Shown here piece by piece: positions 15,779-24,441 of a stretch of 36,553 bases of DNA. This DNA comes from Bdellovibrionales bacterium (GTDB lineage: Bacteria; Myxococcota; XYA12-FULL-58-9; SYDY01): positions 1 to 36,553 of the forward strand of contig SYDY01000086.1 of the NCBI GenBank assembly GCA_005801425.1, in the 5' to 3' direction. Position 1 is the first letter of the stretch, and each line of letters opens with the position of its first letter. The position numbers and the translations under genes were made by a program. The notes beneath the pieces are model-generated. The model had not been told where the DNA came from. It ran no database searches and was given only the letters and a program-made list of their open reading frames with translations.

Positions 15779-18058
15779 ATGCTCGATTCACATATAAAGC
15801 GCATCGCCAAAGAACTGAACGTGGCGATCCATCAAGTGACCAATACAGCCAAGCTCTTTGCCGATGGGGGGACGGTCCCTTTTATCGCGCGTTATCGGAA
15901 AGAACAAACTGGGGGCCTCGATGAAGTCGCGATCACCACAGTCCGTGATCGTTTAAGTGAACTCAAGGCCATAGATGACCGCAAAGCGTCGATTCTTGGT
16001 TCACTTGAAGAGCGTTCACTTCTCACCGATGCGTTAAAATCTTCTATTGCAGAAGCCGAAACCCTCACTGCCCTCGAAGATATCTACGCCCCCTATCGTC
16101 CCAAACGCCGCACCCGTGCATCCATCGCCAAAGAACTGGGCCTTGAACCTCTGGCGAATATGCTTCTCGCCGAACAAGCCACTCTCAATCCCCTCGAAGC
16201 CGCACAAAATTTTGTGAGCGCTGAAAAAGGCGTGGAATCGGCCGAAAAAGCCCTTGCTGGGGCACGTGACATCATCGCAGAGCACGTCAGCGATGATGCG
16301 GGAGCCCGTTCTGCGATCCGAGGATTGTTTGCATCCCAGGGAATGCTCAGTTCCAAGGTCGTGCGCGGCAAAGAGGAAGAAGGCGCAAAATTTCGGGATT
16401 ATTTTGAGTGGAGCGAACCCATTGCCAAAATCCCAAGCCATCGGCTTTTGGCAATGCGACGCGGCGAAAGCGAAGAGATGCTTTCAATTCGAATCGGTGT
16501 TCCCGAAGAAGACGCCATTGATTTGCTCATCCCAATGTTTGTCACAGCGCACACACCTGCGGGTGATCAAGTCAAAGAGGCCGTATGCGATGGCTACAAA
16601 CGACTTCTTTCCATGTCGATCGAAGTAGAAACACGCCTCGCTTCTAAAAAACAAGCCGATCAAGAAGCCATTGCCGTTTTTACAGACAACTTACGCGAAC
16701 TTTTGCTTTCACCTGCCCTTGGACAAAAAAATGTTCTTGGTATTGACCCTGGCTTCAGATCTGGATGTAAAGTGGTATGCCTCAATCAGCAAGGCAAACT
16801 GCTGCATCACGATGTTATCTTCCCTTCGTTCTCAGGAAGCCAAGTAGAAGCCGCAGGCAATACCCTGCGTACACTGTGTAAAAAATATAGTATTGAAGCC
16901 ATCGCCATCGGGACCGGAACCGCAAGTCGTGAGACCGAAAGTTTTGTACGATCGCTTAAGCTCGATACTGCCATTGCGATCATCATGGTCAACGAAAGTG
17001 GTGCATCAATTTATTCGGCCTCCGATGTGGCTCGCGAGGAATTTCCCGATCACGATGTGACTGTTCGCGGTTCTGTATCCATTGGACGCCGCCTTATGGA
17101 CCCTCTTGCGGAACTGGTCAAAATAGATGCCAAGTCCATTGGTGTTGGCCAATACCAACATGACGTCGATCAAACATTACTCAAGAAAAGTCTCGACGAT
17201 GTGGTGGTAAGCTGCGTCAATCATGTGGGCGTCGAACTCAACACCGCAAGCGCACAACTGTTGACCTACGTTTCAGGATTAGGACCACAGCTTGCGGCCA
17301 ATATTGTCACCTACCGCAATGAACATGGACCTTTTGCATCACGCAAGGCACTCAAAGAGGTGCCACGGCTTGGCCCCAAAGCATTTGAACAAGCCGCCGG
17401 CTTTTTACGCATTCGTGATGGCGAACACCCGCTTGATGCAAGTGCCGTACATCCTGAGCGTTACAGCATCGTCGATGCCATGGCCAAAGATTTACATTGC
17501 ACGGTCAGCGATTTGATGCGCGATGCACAACTTCGCCAAAAAATTCAACTATCCAATTACATCACAACCGACGTAGGACTTCCCACCTTAGGTGATATTG
17601 TTTCCGAACTTGCTAAGCCAGGTCGCGATCCCCGCCCAACCTTTGAGGTGTTCAACTTCCAAGAAGGCGTGAATACCATGGAAGATCTTCTGCCTGGCAT
17701 GAAACTCCCGGGTATCGTCACCAACGTCACAGCCTTTGGCGCTTTCGTGGATATTGGCGTGCATCAAGACGGGCTTGTGCATATCAGTCAACTTTCCAAT
17801 ACGTTTATCAAAAACCCTTCCGATGCCGTGAAAGTTCAGCAAAAAGTACAAGTCACTGTCATCGATGTTGATATTCCACGCAAAAGAATTTCGCTGTCCA
17901 TGAAAACTGATGCGACAATCGCAGAGCCACGCGACATACGAACATCACAGGCAGAAAGAAAAGACGCACCACGCCCCATGAAAGCACAAGCCAAGAAACA
18001 AGCACCAAGTGCTTTTGGCGAAGCCTTAGGACGTGCATTGCAAAAACAGCCACGATGA
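15779..18058 (+). CDS. tex: Tex transcription accessory / RNA-binding protein
   Basis: Tex is a conserved cytoplasmic nucleic-acid-binding protein related to eukaryotic Spt6. The 759-residue product shows the full domain order: helical N-terminus (TVPFIARYRKEQTGGLDE), a YqgF-like RNase H fold (NVLGIDPGFRSGCKVVCL), helix-hairpin-helix segments (SGLGPQLAANIVTYRNEHGPF, LGPKAFEQAAGFLRI) and an S1 domain from residue 634 (GIVTNVTAFGAFVDIGVHQDGLVHISQL). E. coli YhgF is of similar length. I start at ATG 15779 because the family begins there. No Shine-Dalgarno is visible; a weak promoter TTTACC-17-TAAATC (15745-15773) would give a nearly leaderless mRNA. The stop overlaps the next ATG by four bases. 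Confidence 0.95.
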   Translation: MLDSHIKRIAKELNVAIHQVTNTAKLFADGGTVPFIARYRKEQTGGLDEVAITTVRDRLSELKAIDDRKASILGSLEERSLLTDALKSSIAEAETLTALEDIYAPYRPKRRTRASIAKELGLEPLANMLLAEQATLNPLEAAQNFVSAEKGVESAEKALAGARDIIAEHVSDDAGARSAIRGLFASQGMLSSKVVRGKEEEGAKFRDYFEWSEPIAKIPSHRLLAMRRGESEEMLSIRIGVPEEDAIDLLIPMFVTAHTPAGDQVKEAVCDGYKRLLSMSIEVETRLASKKQADQEAIAVFTDNLRELLLSPALGQKNVLGIDPGFRSGCKVVCLNQQGKLLHHDVIFPSFSGSQVEAAGNTLRTLCKKYSIEAIAIGTGTASRETESFVRSLKLDTAIAIIMVNESGASIYSASDVAREEFPDHDVTVRGSVSIGRRLMDPLAELVKIDAKSIGVGQYQHDVDQTLLKKSLDDVVVSCVNHVGVELNTASAQLLTYVSGLGPQLAANIVTYRNEHGPFASRKALKEVPRLGPKAFEQAAGFLRIRDGEHPLDASAVHPERYSIVDAMAKDLHCTVSDLMRDAQLRQKIQLSNYITTDVGLPTLGDIVSELAKPGRDPRPTFEVFNFQEGVNTMEDLLPGMKLPGIVTNVTAFGAFVDIGVHQDGLVHISQLSNTFIKNPSDAVKVQQKVQVTVIDVDIPRKRISLSMKTDATIAEPRDIRTSQAERKDAPRPMKAQAKKQAPSAFGEALGRALQKQPR

Positions 18059-19017
18059 CCGATCAAACCAAAGCCCGCTGGATGCTTCTCATGGCCTGTG
18101 TCTTGTGGGGAGTAAGCTTCCCTGCCGTCCGTGCCATTTGCCTTCTTCAGGAACAATTGATCCCCGATGCCAGCACATGGTTTGTCACCGGTGTTACCGT
18201 CACATGCCGCTTCGCGCTTTCCTCTGTATTGATGTTACTCATTATGCGTACACAATTGAAAACAACCACACGCAAGGAGATGGCCCAGGGCATTGGATTG
18301 GGCGTTTTTGGCGGCTTTGCACTTTTATTGCAGGCCGATGGGTTGGCCTATACCGCGGCATCCACCTCCGCCTTTCTTACACAGTGTTCCTGTTTATTAT
18401 TGCCCTTGATGGTTTCACTGCGTGATCGCCGATGGCCTCCATGGACAACATGGCCTGCCACTTTATGTGTTACCCTAGGTATTGCTATTCTTGCGGATGT
18501 CCACACCACCCATCTCCAGTTGGGCCGCGGTGAAGTGGAAACATTGCTAAGCACTGTCCTCTTTGCATTTCAAATTCTTTTATTGGAGAAACCAAGCCAT
18601 GCACACAATCGCACAGCCCATGTCACCACGCTCATGTTCGTGACCATGACATGCTGTGCACTGCCTGTGGCCTTGTTTCACACCCATAGCCTTATGCACT
18701 GGAAAATCATGCTCACGTCACCTGGCATTGTATTTCTCATTGTCATCTTAGTCTTGCTTTGTACCATGGTTGCCTCCATGGCCATGAATGCATGGCAACG
18801 TCATATTCCATCGACGCAAGCTGTACTCATCTACTGTTCAGAACCTGTGTTTGCGTTTTTATTTGCCATGTTTTTACCTTTATGGTTTTCGACGTGGTTT
18901 GCAATCGATTATCCTAATGAAACATTTTCCAAAAATATGATGATCGGCGGCGGACTTATTATTCTTGCAAACATATCAGAACATCTTGGAAATTTTCGAT
19001 TGTTCTTGAAGAGATAA
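18055..19017 (+). CDS. EamA/DMT-superfamily transporter
   Basis: Inner-membrane permease of the drug/metabolite transporter superfamily, probably an exporter of amino acids or other small metabolites. The 320-residue product has about ten hydrophobic helices in two halves. The first begins MLLMACVLWGVSFPAVRAI, the WG-x-SFP motif typical of EamA repeats, and AYTAASTSAFLTQCSCLLLPL marks the end of the first half. ATGA overlap with tex shows coupling, but a shared function is not evident. A second member of the superfamily is at 25059-25979; they share little beyond the fold. Confidence 0.88.
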   Translation: MTDQTKARWMLLMACVLWGVSFPAVRAICLLQEQLIPDASTWFVTGVTVTCRFALSSVLMLLIMRTQLKTTTRKEMAQGIGLGVFGGFALLLQADGLAYTAASTSAFLTQCSCLLLPLMVSLRDRRWPPWTTWPATLCVTLGIAILADVHTTHLQLGRGEVETLLSTVLFAFQILLLEKPSHAHNRTAHVTTLMFVTMTCCALPVALFHTHSLMHWKIMLTSPGIVFLIVILVLLCTMVASMAMNAWQRHIPSTQAVLIYCSEPVFAFLFAMFLPLWFSTWFAIDYPNETFSKNMMIGGGLIILANISEHLGNFRLFLKR

Positions 19018-19034
19018 TTTATTGCCTCTATATC
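19006..19034 (+). promoter_or_regulatory. Promoter giving a probable leaderless mRNA for the astacin operon
   Basis: TTGAAG (19006-19011), a 17-bp spacer and TATATC (19029-19034) form a sigma70-like promoter overlapping the end of the transporter gene. Six bases, TTATCC, separate it from the ATG at 19041, so the start site should coincide with the start codon. There is no Shine-Dalgarno. The layout copies that at 3450-3485. Confidence 0.5.
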
Positions 19035-19040
19035 TTATCC

Positions 19041-19385
19041 ATGAACATCAAACATATCCTATTGATTGCAACTGTATTGATCGGATTTTCAAGCACACGC
19101 ACAGCCCACGCTGCTGCGCAGTGGATCACCTGCACGCCCGACAGCAGCATGACCTATAAAAGTCGCATTCATGTCAAGTGCACGGCAGCAACAGCGGGCA
19201 TCCAGTATTTTGCGCTTACCACCAGCAATGTCGATCATGCAGCGCGCGCACTTTCGACTATCAATGCTGCGAAAGTTGCGGGCCGTAATCTCTGGATCAA
19301 TTACGATCCTGCTGATCTCACCGGATCAGCCATCGGCTGCAACAACAGCGACTGCAGATTGATTATCGCAGTAGGCATAAAATAA
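19041..19385 (+). CDS. Small secreted four-cysteine protein encoded with an astacin-like protease
   Basis: The 114-residue product has a Sec signal peptide (MNIKHILLIATVLIGF, cleavage after AHA near residue 24) and a mature domain of about 90 residues. The four cysteines (WITCTP, VKCTAA, IGCNNSDC) could form two disulfides. The segment IQYFALTTSNVDHAARALSTINAAKVAGRNLWINYDP suggests a small beta-helix-beta fold. I recall similar short exported proteins of unknown function in Proteobacteria, with an OB-like fold as a guess. TAATG overlap with the protease ties the two together; an inhibitor, propeptide-like chaperone or binding subunit are the options. Confidence 0.75.
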   Translation: MNIKHILLIATVLIGFSSTRTAHAAAQWITCTPDSSMTYKSRIHVKCTAATAGIQYFALTTSNVDHAARALSTINAAKVAGRNLWINYDPADLTGSAIGCNNSDCRLIIAVGIK

Positions 19386-20425
19386 TGGTTCGTATCATTA
19401 GCCTAATGTGCGCATTCCTCTATAGCTCACAAGCTTTTGCCGCGCTGTACTGGCAACTCGGTGTTCGAACAAGCCAACCCATTTCGGTCTGTTTTGTGGG
19501 AAATGCCACCACCGCACGGCCGGATCGCGTTGCACAAGTCATGAATTATCTGCGTGAGTATTCTTACGCAGCCAATATTCAATTTAGAAACGATGGGAAA
19601 TGCGCTGCCTCGGTTGTTCAATCCAATGGCAATGATTTCTTTGCTGGCGATATTCGTGTGGTATTACCCAGCACCGATGTTTCTGGGACGGGTCAGGTGC
19701 CTGGCAACGGTTGCCCCATGTTCATGGCCGCCAATGGAACATACAATGGCGGCAACGACACGTGGGGAAGTTGGTCCAATGCGCCCAACGATCTAGCAGC
19801 CAACCGCGGATGCATGTTCAATTTAAAACTTGGCGATGATCCTTGGTCCACAACACGGGCCCCGTACCTCAATCATACGCTGCATGAGTTTGGTCATGCA
19901 CTGGGATTGTCCCACGAGCATGAACGTGCCGATGCCAACAAAACAACGTGCACTGAGTCCGGCTATGGCGGCGGTGGAACCGCGTATATGACGCCCTATG
20001 ATACTGCATCGGTCATGCACTATGAATTTCTTTCGTGCAGCATCGCAGGCAACTATGGTGATTCAGGGCTCTCTGCTTGGGATAAACTTGCCGTTCATAT
20101 TTTGTATCCAGAAAATGAATTGCATGCAGAATACGATGGAACCCTTGTGATCCCACAAGGCAAAACCTTGCAGCTCACACACGGATGGCAAAGCCGAGGC
20201 GCCAACATGTCGTTTGTTGCACCCATTACCCGATGGTATTTTAATAATTCCGTCATCACAAATACACAACTAACTGTAGCGGGTCTCGCTCCTGGGGAAT
20301 ATCCTTTGTCACTATGGTATCAAGATTTCTTGGGCCGCTGGTACAGCCACCAAACCACCGTGCGCGTACTTACTTCTGCTTCTTTTAAAGGAAGCATCGC
20401 GGGTGCCGTCGCGACGCTATTCTAG
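19385..20425 (+). CDS. Secreted astacin-like zinc metalloprotease
   Basis: A metzincin endopeptidase of the astacin type. The 346-residue product has a signal peptide (MVRIISLMCAFLYSSQAFA) and the full astacin zinc motif HEFGHALGLSHEHER, with ligands H167, H171 and H177, catalytic E168, and the SVMHY Met-turn with M211 and the tyrosine Y213. Cysteines in the catalytic part could pair. From about residue 250 the protein is beta-rich (TLVIPQGKTLQLTHGW to TTVRVLTS), likely an Ig-like C-terminal domain. There is no long propeptide, so activation may rely on the co-translated partner upstream. Its start shares one base with the partner's stop codon. Confidence 0.9.
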   Translation: MVRIISLMCAFLYSSQAFAALYWQLGVRTSQPISVCFVGNATTARPDRVAQVMNYLREYSYAANIQFRNDGKCAASVVQSNGNDFFAGDIRVVLPSTDVSGTGQVPGNGCPMFMAANGTYNGGNDTWGSWSNAPNDLAANRGCMFNLKLGDDPWSTTRAPYLNHTLHEFGHALGLSHEHERADANKTTCTESGYGGGGTAYMTPYDTASVMHYEFLSCSIAGNYGDSGLSAWDKLAVHILYPENELHAEYDGTLVIPQGKTLQLTHGWQSRGANMSFVAPITRWYFNNSVITNTQLTVAGLAPGEYPLSLWYQDFLGRWYSHQTTVRVLTSASFKGSIAGAVATLF

Positions 20426-20437
20426 GGCGAGGGTTCG

Positions 20438-21607
20438 ATGTCATCCATCCGTATTGCGCACAAAAATCGATCTATCAAGCCCAACGAAATGGGCTTGGTC
20501 GTCATGGAAAACGTTTTACGCAATAGCACAAAAATGATGAAAGCCGCCCTTAAAACGACAGATCGACCTTTCGTTCTCCTAGAAAAATGCGCGCGATGGA
20601 CATTTATCACAACATGTGAGGCAGCTTGCCACCCGAACGTTATAAATGCTGCACCAGAAGCACTTCATGGTATTTCAGCATGGCAGCGCGCGCTTGAAAT
20701 ATTCACAGGACTTGATCCAGGTGGACATCCCGGCGAATCCCGCGGTCTCAATGCACTCACAAAAGGATTAAACACTGATAGCTCTCAGTCGGTCCCACAA
20801 CAAAGAGGCATGCTGCGCCCCTGCCTCGATGCACTTATCGCGGATGCCCGTACCATCCTCCAATACGTTGGCCCATACACCAATCCCTCCCCCGAATTTA
20901 TTGCGACCCGTACGTTGGCATGCACGCTTCCCGATCATCCACGCATTTGGTTATTAGGTAATGGAAAAAAAGAGATGCGTGACATCGCTATTGCCCTATG
21001 CAGCCAAAGGCGTGCCATCACATTCACATACGACAGCGACAATTTCTCTTGGGTACTTCCAGAATTGCATCGCCAGAAATTTTATCCCAATTTTTCTCGC
21101 CTTGACACCCTCGCAGAAGGCTCCAGGATCATCGAAGCGGATTTACTTATCGCTACAGAAGTCATGGAGTCGACCTTCATCGCCCAATGGCGAGCACTTC
21201 CAGAGCCTGAACGTCCACCTCTGCTTTGGTTTCCGATACAACAACCGACATGGATCCCCACGTCTGGTCTCAGCAATTTTTATGGTCAAACGTTCATTGA
21301 AAAAGCCTGCGCAAAAGATCAAGCCGAACGGGCAGAAAAATTCGACAAAACCCGTCACCGCATAGCCAATATGGCCTACTCCCGAAGCATCGGCATGTCA
21401 CCCATCAAGACGCTCTTGCATCTCCCGGCCGAGGATTATCGCCGCGCAGCCGAGGCATCCAAGGCCCGCCATGTCGAGGAACGCCTACGTCATCATCCCA
21501 TCCTGTTGACGCCCCCCGCAGAGCATGCGATCAACACAGGCCATGAACACCCCTCTTCCAGTAGGCTGGGTATCGGCCGAAAACAACAATCGCGAGACAC
21601 TCCATAA
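20438..21607 (+). CDS. Unknown protein with a possible Rossmann segment
   Basis: I do not recognise this 389-residue protein. GAGGG precedes the ATG at good spacing, so it is really translated. The middle part, [43 protein letters not shown], has the strand-GNGKK-helix-strand pattern of a Rossmann fold and is loosely reminiscent of the glutamyl-tRNA reductase NAD(P)-binding region; this is a weak analogy. The C-terminus is basic ([11 protein letters not shown]) and its coding overlaps the phhB start by 65 nt. It lies 12 nt after the astacin gene, so it may share that transcript and also feed the phh genes. Confidence 0.6.
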   Translation: MSSIRIAHKNRSIKPNEMGLVVMENVLRNSTKMMKAALKTTDRPFVLLEKCARWTFITTCEAACHPNVINAAPEALHGISAWQRALEIFTGLDPGGHPGESRGLNALTKGLNTDSSQSVPQQRGMLRPCLDALIADARTILQYVGPYTNPSPEFIATRTLACTLPDHPRIWLLGNGKKEMRDIAIALCSQRRAITFTYDSDNFSWVLPELHRQKFYPNFSRLDTLAEGSRIIEADLLIATEVMESTFIAQWRALPEPERPPLLWFPIQQPTWIPTSGLSNFYGQTFIEKACAKDQAERAEKFDKTRHRIANMAYSRSIGMSPIKTLLHLPAEDYRRAAEASKARHVEERLRHHPILLTPPAEHAINTGHEHPSSSRLGIGRKQQSRDTP

Positions 21608-21812
21608 AAAATTCATATTTCCAGATTTTAACGCGGCATTTGCCTTCATGACCCGTGTGGCGCTTTGGGCAGAGAAAATGGACCATCATCCCGAATGGTT
21701 CAACGTGTACAACAAAGTCGATGTGACACTGACCACCCATGATGCGGGTGGCGTCACTTCCAAGGACATCGCCATGGCAAGCTTCATGAACGACATCACC
21801 CGTAATATGTGA
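21543..21812 (+). CDS. phhB: Pterin-4a-carbinolamine dehydratase
   Basis: Dehydrates the 4a-hydroxy-tetrahydrobiopterin made by phenylalanine hydroxylase so that the pterin cofactor can be recycled (EC 4.2.1.96). The 89-residue product has the family length and the active-site block [23 protein letters not shown] with the paired histidines and the downstream His. I prefer the ATG at 21543 (MNTPLPVGW), which matches family N-termini; an ATG at 21525 is the alternative. It begins inside the end of the preceding unknown gene and is followed after 25 nt by phhA. Confidence 0.93.
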   Translation: MNTPLPVGWVSAENNNRETLHKKFIFPDFNAAFAFMTRVALWAEKMDHHPEWFNVYNKVDVTLTTHDAGGVTSKDIAMASFMNDITRNM

Positions 21813-21837
21813 TAGAATACCACCGGGAGTGACAACC

Positions 21838-22710
21838 ATGACCGACTCACCTTCAAATTACATCATCCCACAAAATTGGGGGCACTATACCCAAGCAGAG
21901 CACGGCGTTTGGCGAACGTTGTTTGAACGGCAAAAGAAGATTTTGCCTGGTCGCGCGTGTGATGCGTTTTTCCAAGGTGTCGAACGCCTGGGATTAGAAC
22001 CCGATCGCATTCCTGATTTTGAGGAACTTAGTCGACGTTTAAATAAAATAACCGGATGGGAAGTGGTTGCAGTACCAGGTCTTGTACCCCATGCGGTATT
22101 TTACGAAATGTTGGCCAATCGCCAATTTCCCGCCGGATCTTTTATTCGCACGCCCGAGCAACTCGATTACATACAAGAACCCGATGTTTTTCATGATGTA
22201 TTTGGCCATGTTCCCTTGTTGAGCGATCCGATCTTTGCCGAATACCTGCAAGCCTTTGGCATGGGCGGCCACAACGCGGAAGAAATGGGTTTGGTTGATA
22301 TTTTGGCCCGAGTCTACTGGTTCACGGTTGAATTCGGCATTATGCGAAAAGGCAATGGTTTTGAAATTTACGGTGCTGGTATTGTTTCATCAAAAACGGA
22401 GTCGGTGTTTTGTGTCGAAAGTGATTCACCCAATCGCATTGCGTTTGATCTCGCACGCATGATGCGCACTGAATACCGTATTGATGATTTGCAACCCACG
22501 TATTTTGTCATCGACAATTTTGACCAATTGCTTCAACTCGCCGATGTATCGTTTAAACCTTTTTACGATATCGCATTGCGAGAACCAAGCATCCCCATGG
22601 GGACGATCATCGACAGTGATCGCGTTTTTACACGGGGCACTTTGGCGTATCATCACCAAGTGATGAACGCCCAAAAGACTACTCCCACAACCCACGCGTC
22701 CGGATATTAA
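21838..22710 (+). CDS. phhA: Phenylalanine-4-hydroxylase
   Basis: Converts phenylalanine to tyrosine with tetrahydropterin, iron and oxygen (EC 1.14.16.1). The 290-residue product is the monomeric bacterial form, lacking the ACT regulatory domain. The iron ligands are visible as H119 and H124 in PDVFHDVFGH and E165 in VYWFTVEFG; the 41-residue gap between H124 and E165 is the same as in characterised bacterial enzymes. The ATG at 21838 follows GGGAG; an in-frame GTG at 21829 is less likely. The operon with phhB supplies cofactor recycling. The last 32 nt overlap a convergent gene. Confidence 0.96.
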   Translation: MTDSPSNYIIPQNWGHYTQAEHGVWRTLFERQKKILPGRACDAFFQGVERLGLEPDRIPDFEELSRRLNKITGWEVVAVPGLVPHAVFYEMLANRQFPAGSFIRTPEQLDYIQEPDVFHDVFGHVPLLSDPIFAEYLQAFGMGGHNAEEMGLVDILARVYWFTVEFGIMRKGNGFEIYGAGIVSSKTESVFCVESDSPNRIAFDLARMMRTEYRIDDLQPTYFVIDNFDQLLQLADVSFKPFYDIALREPSIPMGTIIDSDRVFTRGTLAYHHQVMNAQKTTPTTHASGY

Positions 22711-23479
22711 GCATCTTCTGTCCAGAACCGCGAGGTGGGCACCACAACGTTAAGTTCTGGAAAGCCCCTTGCAAACCATCCATGGCAGGACCCTCCGTAT
22801 AACATCGCCCAGAACGCGCATTCGCTTGCATCCAGTTGTTTGAAAAAACACGCGTCGTAGACCAATCAATGGCAAATTGACCGCCAACATACGGCGGTTT
22901 GGGCATATTTTGCGCGTAATCAGACAAAATAAGGGTGTTGTAAGGATTCTGGCAAAAAAGCGCGGGATATTTGTCCAGCGTCGATATCGGATCTTGAAGA
23001 TAATCTCGCCATTCGCTGACCATATCCACAGGATCAGGACACAAAAAATGGACGGTGTTCACCCATTCCCACATTACGGTCCATTGCCATTCACGGGGAC
23101 TTGGATCCGGTGAGTTAAGCCAACTGGACAAACAAAAAATTGCACCCGTGTAGATATGGCTTAAATCGGCACCTGCATACGGGGGTACTTGATACTTGGC
23201 ATTGTCGACCAGCGCGCGTTTATTGGCATCATTTTGAAGAAATCCAAGCAACGCCTGACCGTTTTCGACAGTCGAATGATAATAGAATTGAAGGTATAAT
23301 GTGTTGAACTGGATAATAGGCCGCGGATCAATCACCGGCGTTCTTGGCATACTGGGCGAAGCAACACGAACCATTGAATCATCGTAGGTGGGTAGCCGTT
23401 GATATGAATGGGCCGGTGGCGAAGACGAACGAAAACATTGCGTCAGCCGATGAAACCAAGAACCTTGTATCGCAGACAT
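22679..23479 (-). CDS. Unknown soluble aromatic-rich protein
   Basis: I do not recognise this 266-residue protein. The ATG at 23479 has GGGG about seven bases upstream; an in-frame TTG at 23485 is less likely. The first 55 residues are Ser/Pro-rich and probably disordered. The remaining part is rich in Trp, Tyr and Cys (WEWVNTVHFLCPDPVDMVSEWRDYL, GGQFAIDWSTTRVFSNNWM), suggesting a compact fold. There is no signal peptide or membrane segment. The layout, a disordered N-terminus and a lineage-specific domain, is like that of 8970-10049 and 25998-26702, but I see no sequence similarity between them. It overlaps phhA convergently by 32 nt. Confidence 0.6.
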   Translation of the reverse strand: MSAIQGSWFHRLTQCFRSSSPPAHSYQRLPTYDDSMVRVASPSMPRTPVIDPRPIIQFNTLYLQFYYHSTVENGQALLGFLQNDANKRALVDNAKYQVPPYAGADLSHIYTGAIFCLSSWLNSPDPSPREWQWTVMWEWVNTVHFLCPDPVDMVSEWRDYLQDPISTLDKYPALFCQNPYNTLILSDYAQNMPKPPYVGGQFAIDWSTTRVFSNNWMQANARSGRCYTEGPAMDGLQGAFQNLTLWCPPRGSGQKMLNIRTRGLWE

Positions 23480-23523
23480 AAACAATCCCCACCTGCGACT
23501 CGGTGCAATGATCCTAAGCGATA

Positions 23524-23552
23524 TTGAGCTAATTAGCCAAGAGCTTTACTTT
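23524..23552 (+). promoter_or_regulatory. Possible promoter of the methyltransferase gene
   Basis: TTGAGC, a 17-bp spacer and TACTTT lie just upstream of the AAGGAT ribosome-binding site at 23568. The -10 box matches only three of six bases, so this is tentative. Confidence 0.3.
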
Positions 23553-23579
23553 ATCGAACAAAAAATAAAGGATCGTACG

Positions 23580-24338
23580 ATGAACGTCGATTTTGGTAAA
23601 ACATCAGAGGATTACGCCAAACACCGTGCAGGCTTTCCTGAAGCGTTTTTTGAGCGTTTGACGCATTTTAATATTGGAAAACCCAATCAACGCGTTGTCG
23701 ATCTCGGGACAGGGACAGGCACTGTTGCCCGTGGACTCGCGCGCCGTGGTTGCATCGTCACCGCGCTCGATGCTTCTTCCGAACAAATTGCACAAGCAAC
23801 GCAAATCACCACCGAAAAAACAATTCAATATGGCGTTGCACCTGCTGAAAAGACCGGCCTTCCTACGGCAAGCTATGATGTGGTGACCGCAGGTCAGTGC
23901 TGGCACTGGTTCGACCGCCCACGCGCTGCCCAAGAAGCCCGACGCATTCTTCTGTCAGGTGGGCAACTCGTGATCGCCCATTTTAATTGGATCCCTCTGT
24001 TGGGCAATCTGGCCGACGCCACCGAAAAGCTCATGGAAGCCCACAATCCGCAATGGAAACTTGGCGGTGCAACAGGCATTTTCCCTGATTGGCTCTCCGA
24101 TGTGGCGCTTGCTGGTTTTCGTGAATTGGAAACATTTTCTTTTGACGTTGACGTACCGTACACCCATGAAAGCTGGCAAGGGCGTATTCGCGCAAGTGCG
24201 GCTGTCGGTGCAAGCTTGTCCGCCAAAGGCATTGCCCGCTTCGACGATGATTTAAAATTACTTCTCGATACGCATTTTCCAGAAGTTATATTAAAAATAC
24301 CCCACCGCGTTTGGGCACTTGTGTGCAAATCCCCGTAA
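23580..24338 (+). CDS. Class I SAM-dependent methyltransferase
   Basis: The 252-residue product starts MNVDFGKTSEDYAKHR and shows the SAM-binding motif VVDLGTGTGTVARGLARRG (motif I), followed by VTALDASSEQI (motif II, acidic residue that holds the ribose) and YDVVTAGQCWHWFD with RRILLSGGQLVIAHF (motif III region). This matches the methyltransferase-11 type that acts on small molecules, lipids or quinones. The methyl acceptor is unknown. AAGGAT lies eight bases before the ATG, which decides the start over an upstream in-frame codon at 23508. Confidence 0.88.
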   Translation: MNVDFGKTSEDYAKHRAGFPEAFFERLTHFNIGKPNQRVVDLGTGTGTVARGLARRGCIVTALDASSEQIAQATQITTEKTIQYGVAPAEKTGLPTASYDVVTAGQCWHWFDRPRAAQEARRILLSGGQLVIAHFNWIPLLGNLADATEKLMEAHNPQWKLGGATGIFPDWLSDVALAGFRELETFSFDVDVPYTHESWQGRIRASAAVGASLSAKGIARFDDDLKLLLDTHFPEVILKIPHRVWALVCKSP

Positions 24339-24441
24339 CCTCTGCACGAAACCACCGATACTCCAAAGGATGTTTGTGTACGCGTACCGATTTTTGTCAC
24401 GTGCTCTTGCTCTCACCCCAAGCCAACCGCACGAAAGAAAC

